Virus record (IMG/VR): IMGVR_UViG_3300030503_000102
Span: 1 to 27,047 of that record
Reading direction: 5' to 3' (one strand)
Source: a virus
Length of the DNA: 27,047 bases
A program made the position numbers and the translations under genes. Each line of letters opens with the position of its first letter. Position 1 is the stretch's first letter. The notes beneath the pieces were generated by a model. The model saw nothing but the letters and a program-made list of their open reading frames with translations, did no database searches and was not told the DNA's origin. Shown here piece after piece: positions 25,963 through 27,047 of the stretch.

Positions 25963-26348
25963 CCCACGCACAGAGACTGATGAAGTTGGTTGAGAAGGCT
26001 TGCGTTGCTCATTACGAAAACTGGTCAAAGTTCCATCAATGGGAGCGTGAGGCTTTTCGTAAACATATGCAGGTAACTGTCGAATCCATCCTCAGCGAAG
26101 AGAGTGAGGGATGGTTGCCTTGGGATGAGAATAATCCTCCTGATCCAGGTGAATATTTCGTTTACCACTCGCGATTTATTCAGCCCGGTGAAAAACTTTG
26201 GAGTTACAGAGCAATCGGATATGGGCCGAAGAAACATGACGTCATTTGGTTTAACGACGGAAATCGTCCTGCTGACGGACCACCTGAGTTTTATTGCCCT
26301 ACCCCTAAATTCCCCGGATTGAACACATCATTGGAGGAAAGCAAGTGA
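25959..26348 (+). CDS. Protein with shared N-terminal module and DUF551-like C-terminus
   Basis: The 129-aa protein starts MTHAQRLMKLVEKACVAHYE, has SILSEESEGWLPWDENNPPD, and then a DUF551-like domain (PDPGEYFVYHSRF, FYCPTPKFPG). DUF551-like proteins also occur in the leftward operon, so the domain is used on both arms. It is coupled at both ends (ATGA, GTGA). The function is unknown. Confidence 0.62.
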   Translation: MTHAQRLMKLVEKACVAHYENWSKFHQWEREAFRKHMQVTVESILSEESEGWLPWDENNPPDPGEYFVYHSRFIQPGEKLWSYRAIGYGPKKHDVIWFNDGNRPADGPPEFYCPTPKFPGLNTSLEESK

Positions 26349-26530
26349 TTCGATTAATTACTAAAAGCCGACTTAATGACGTGATCACACGCGCAGAAAT
26401 AAAAGGCTGGCATGTCGGGTACTGGGAAGGGCGACGCGACTTGCAAAAAGAATTCAATGATCAATGGGCATGGGAGAACGAACAGCGCGGTTTCGATGCC
26501 GCCCTAGACAAAGGAAACGAGCATGACTAA
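26345..26530 (+). CDS. Small hypothetical protein (61 aa)
   Basis: The start is GTG overlapping the previous stop (GTGA). The frame reads MIRLITKSRLNDVITRAEIK and then GWHVGYWEGRRDLQKEFNDQ, rich in Trp and charged residues. The GYxxGRRDLxKEF-type motif recurs in small phage proteins of unknown role. Its end overlaps the last gene by 8 nt. Confidence 0.58.
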   Translation: MIRLITKSRLNDVITRAEIKGWHVGYWEGRRDLQKEFNDQWAWENEQRGFDAALDKGNEHD

Positions 26531-27047
26531 CCCGACCTCCAGTGAAGTGCGTGAACGCGTTAAGTGGGAATATGACAGCTGGGGTTCTACTACTACTACG
26601 CAGATGCTCGAAAGCTATGCAGACCTCCTATCCACGATGGAGAAGACGGAGCCGGCAGGGTATCTGTATACGTTACACATGGAGGATGGCCAAACGTCAA
26701 GCCTCTACACAAAGGTCGATGAAAATCCATTCGGCAAGTGTGGCGAAGATTATTCGCATGAGTATCACGTTACATCGAAGCCGATGTTCTTTCACCCAAC
26801 CATATCCACCGAACAAGCCACTCGCCCCGCAGCGGATGGTGATCTGGTTAAGTACCATCCGGCGCCGAACGCAGCATCGCCTATGGTCCCAAGTAGCCCA
26901 ACGCACAACCTGCAAGTTATCGGGTCAAAAATGCGAGATGAGATTGCTGCAATCATCCGACTTGCGGATGGTGAGTCGGTAGCGCAGGGGTATGTGACTA
27001 AAGTTGGTAGTGGCTATACCAAGCCAAATCTTCCCGTGGGCAGCTGG
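26523..27047 (+). CDS. Hypothetical protein, runs off the right edge
   Basis: ATG 26523, with GGAAA upstream, opens a frame that continues to the window end (175 codons seen). It begins MTNPTSSEVRERVKWEYDSW and contains EPAGYLYTLHMEDGQTSSLY, a module often seen in small phage proteins that read AGYLY. A proline-rich middle (KYHPAPNAASPMVPSSP) is followed by an apparently helical second part (SKMRDEIAAIIRLADGES). The family is not recognised, and the C-terminus is outside the window. Confidence 0.6.
   Translation, partial: MTNPTSSEVRERVKWEYDSWGSTTTTQMLESYADLLSTMEKTEPAGYLYTLHMEDGQTSSLYTKVDENPFGKCGEDYSHEYHVTSKPMFFHPTISTEQATRPAADGDLVKYHPAPNAASPMVPSSPTHNLQVIGSKMRDEIAAIIRLADGESVAQGYVTKVGSGYTKPNLPVGSW

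Noticed and set aside
26542-26982. Plus-strand open frame overlapping the last gene
   Set aside because: The overlapping frame starting at 26523 has coupling, a ribosome-binding site and a protein-like sequence; this one does not.

Overview
The window is part of a tailed bacteriophage (or prophage) genome with a P22-type virion programme. The minus strand carries a recognisable chain of small terminase, large terminase, portal, scaffold, P22-type coat, tail accessory gp4 and DNA-stabilisation gp10. Base composition is near 50% G+C. A ribosome-modulation-factor-like gene and P22/lambda-type recombination genes point to a proteobacterial host, but the host cannot be named from this sequence. 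No integrase, repressor/immunity region, lysis cassette or tailspike lies inside the window.

Layout. From about 20660 leftwards everything is transcribed on the minus strand. First come many short, tightly overlapping genes (20659-13989): an HTH regulator, DUF551-like proteins, a T5orf172/GIY-YIG nuclease, an HAD phosphatase, winged-helix proteins, an RMF-like protein, a YbcO-type nuclease, a PD-(D/E)XK nuclease, and a ribbon-helix-helix + GIY-YIG endonuclease pair behind its own promoter. Three tRNA genes follow (Ser-UGA, Ser-GCU, Gln-UUG), then a glycosyltransferase, several small proteins and the head/tail block (11136-1). From about 20786 rightwards the plus strand carries an early/recombination operon: an Ala-rich repeat protein, small phage proteins, an SPFH-domain lipoprotein, an Erf annealing protein, a YqaJ exonuclease, an SSB-like protein with an SSB-type C-terminal tail, a NinB-like protein and small accessory genes running off the right edge. 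The two operons diverge from a control region at 20660-20785.

The main discovery candidate is in the large terminase gene. Its ATPase P-loop is split by a complete class-1 intein (Cys1, TxxH block B, C-terminal His-Asn, Ser+1). The intein has no recognisable endonuclease in its own reading frame. Instead, the position normally filled by the homing endonuclease is occupied on the OPPOSITE strand by an HNH homing-endonuclease gene (9997-10686, plus strand) with its own ribosome-binding site. One DNA stretch therefore encodes the intein linker on one strand and a likely mobility nuclease on the other, and the nuclease's C-terminal tail is antisense to the Hint-domain block B.

Other points of note are a 19-copy 12-bp repeat whose copies differ only at two amino-acid-changing positions, a short plus-strand RNA candidate ending in a strong terminator inside the minus-strand operon, an ochre codon near the start of a virion gene, an unusual serine tRNA, and phage-encoded 2OG-Fe(II) oxygenase and SPFH proteins.
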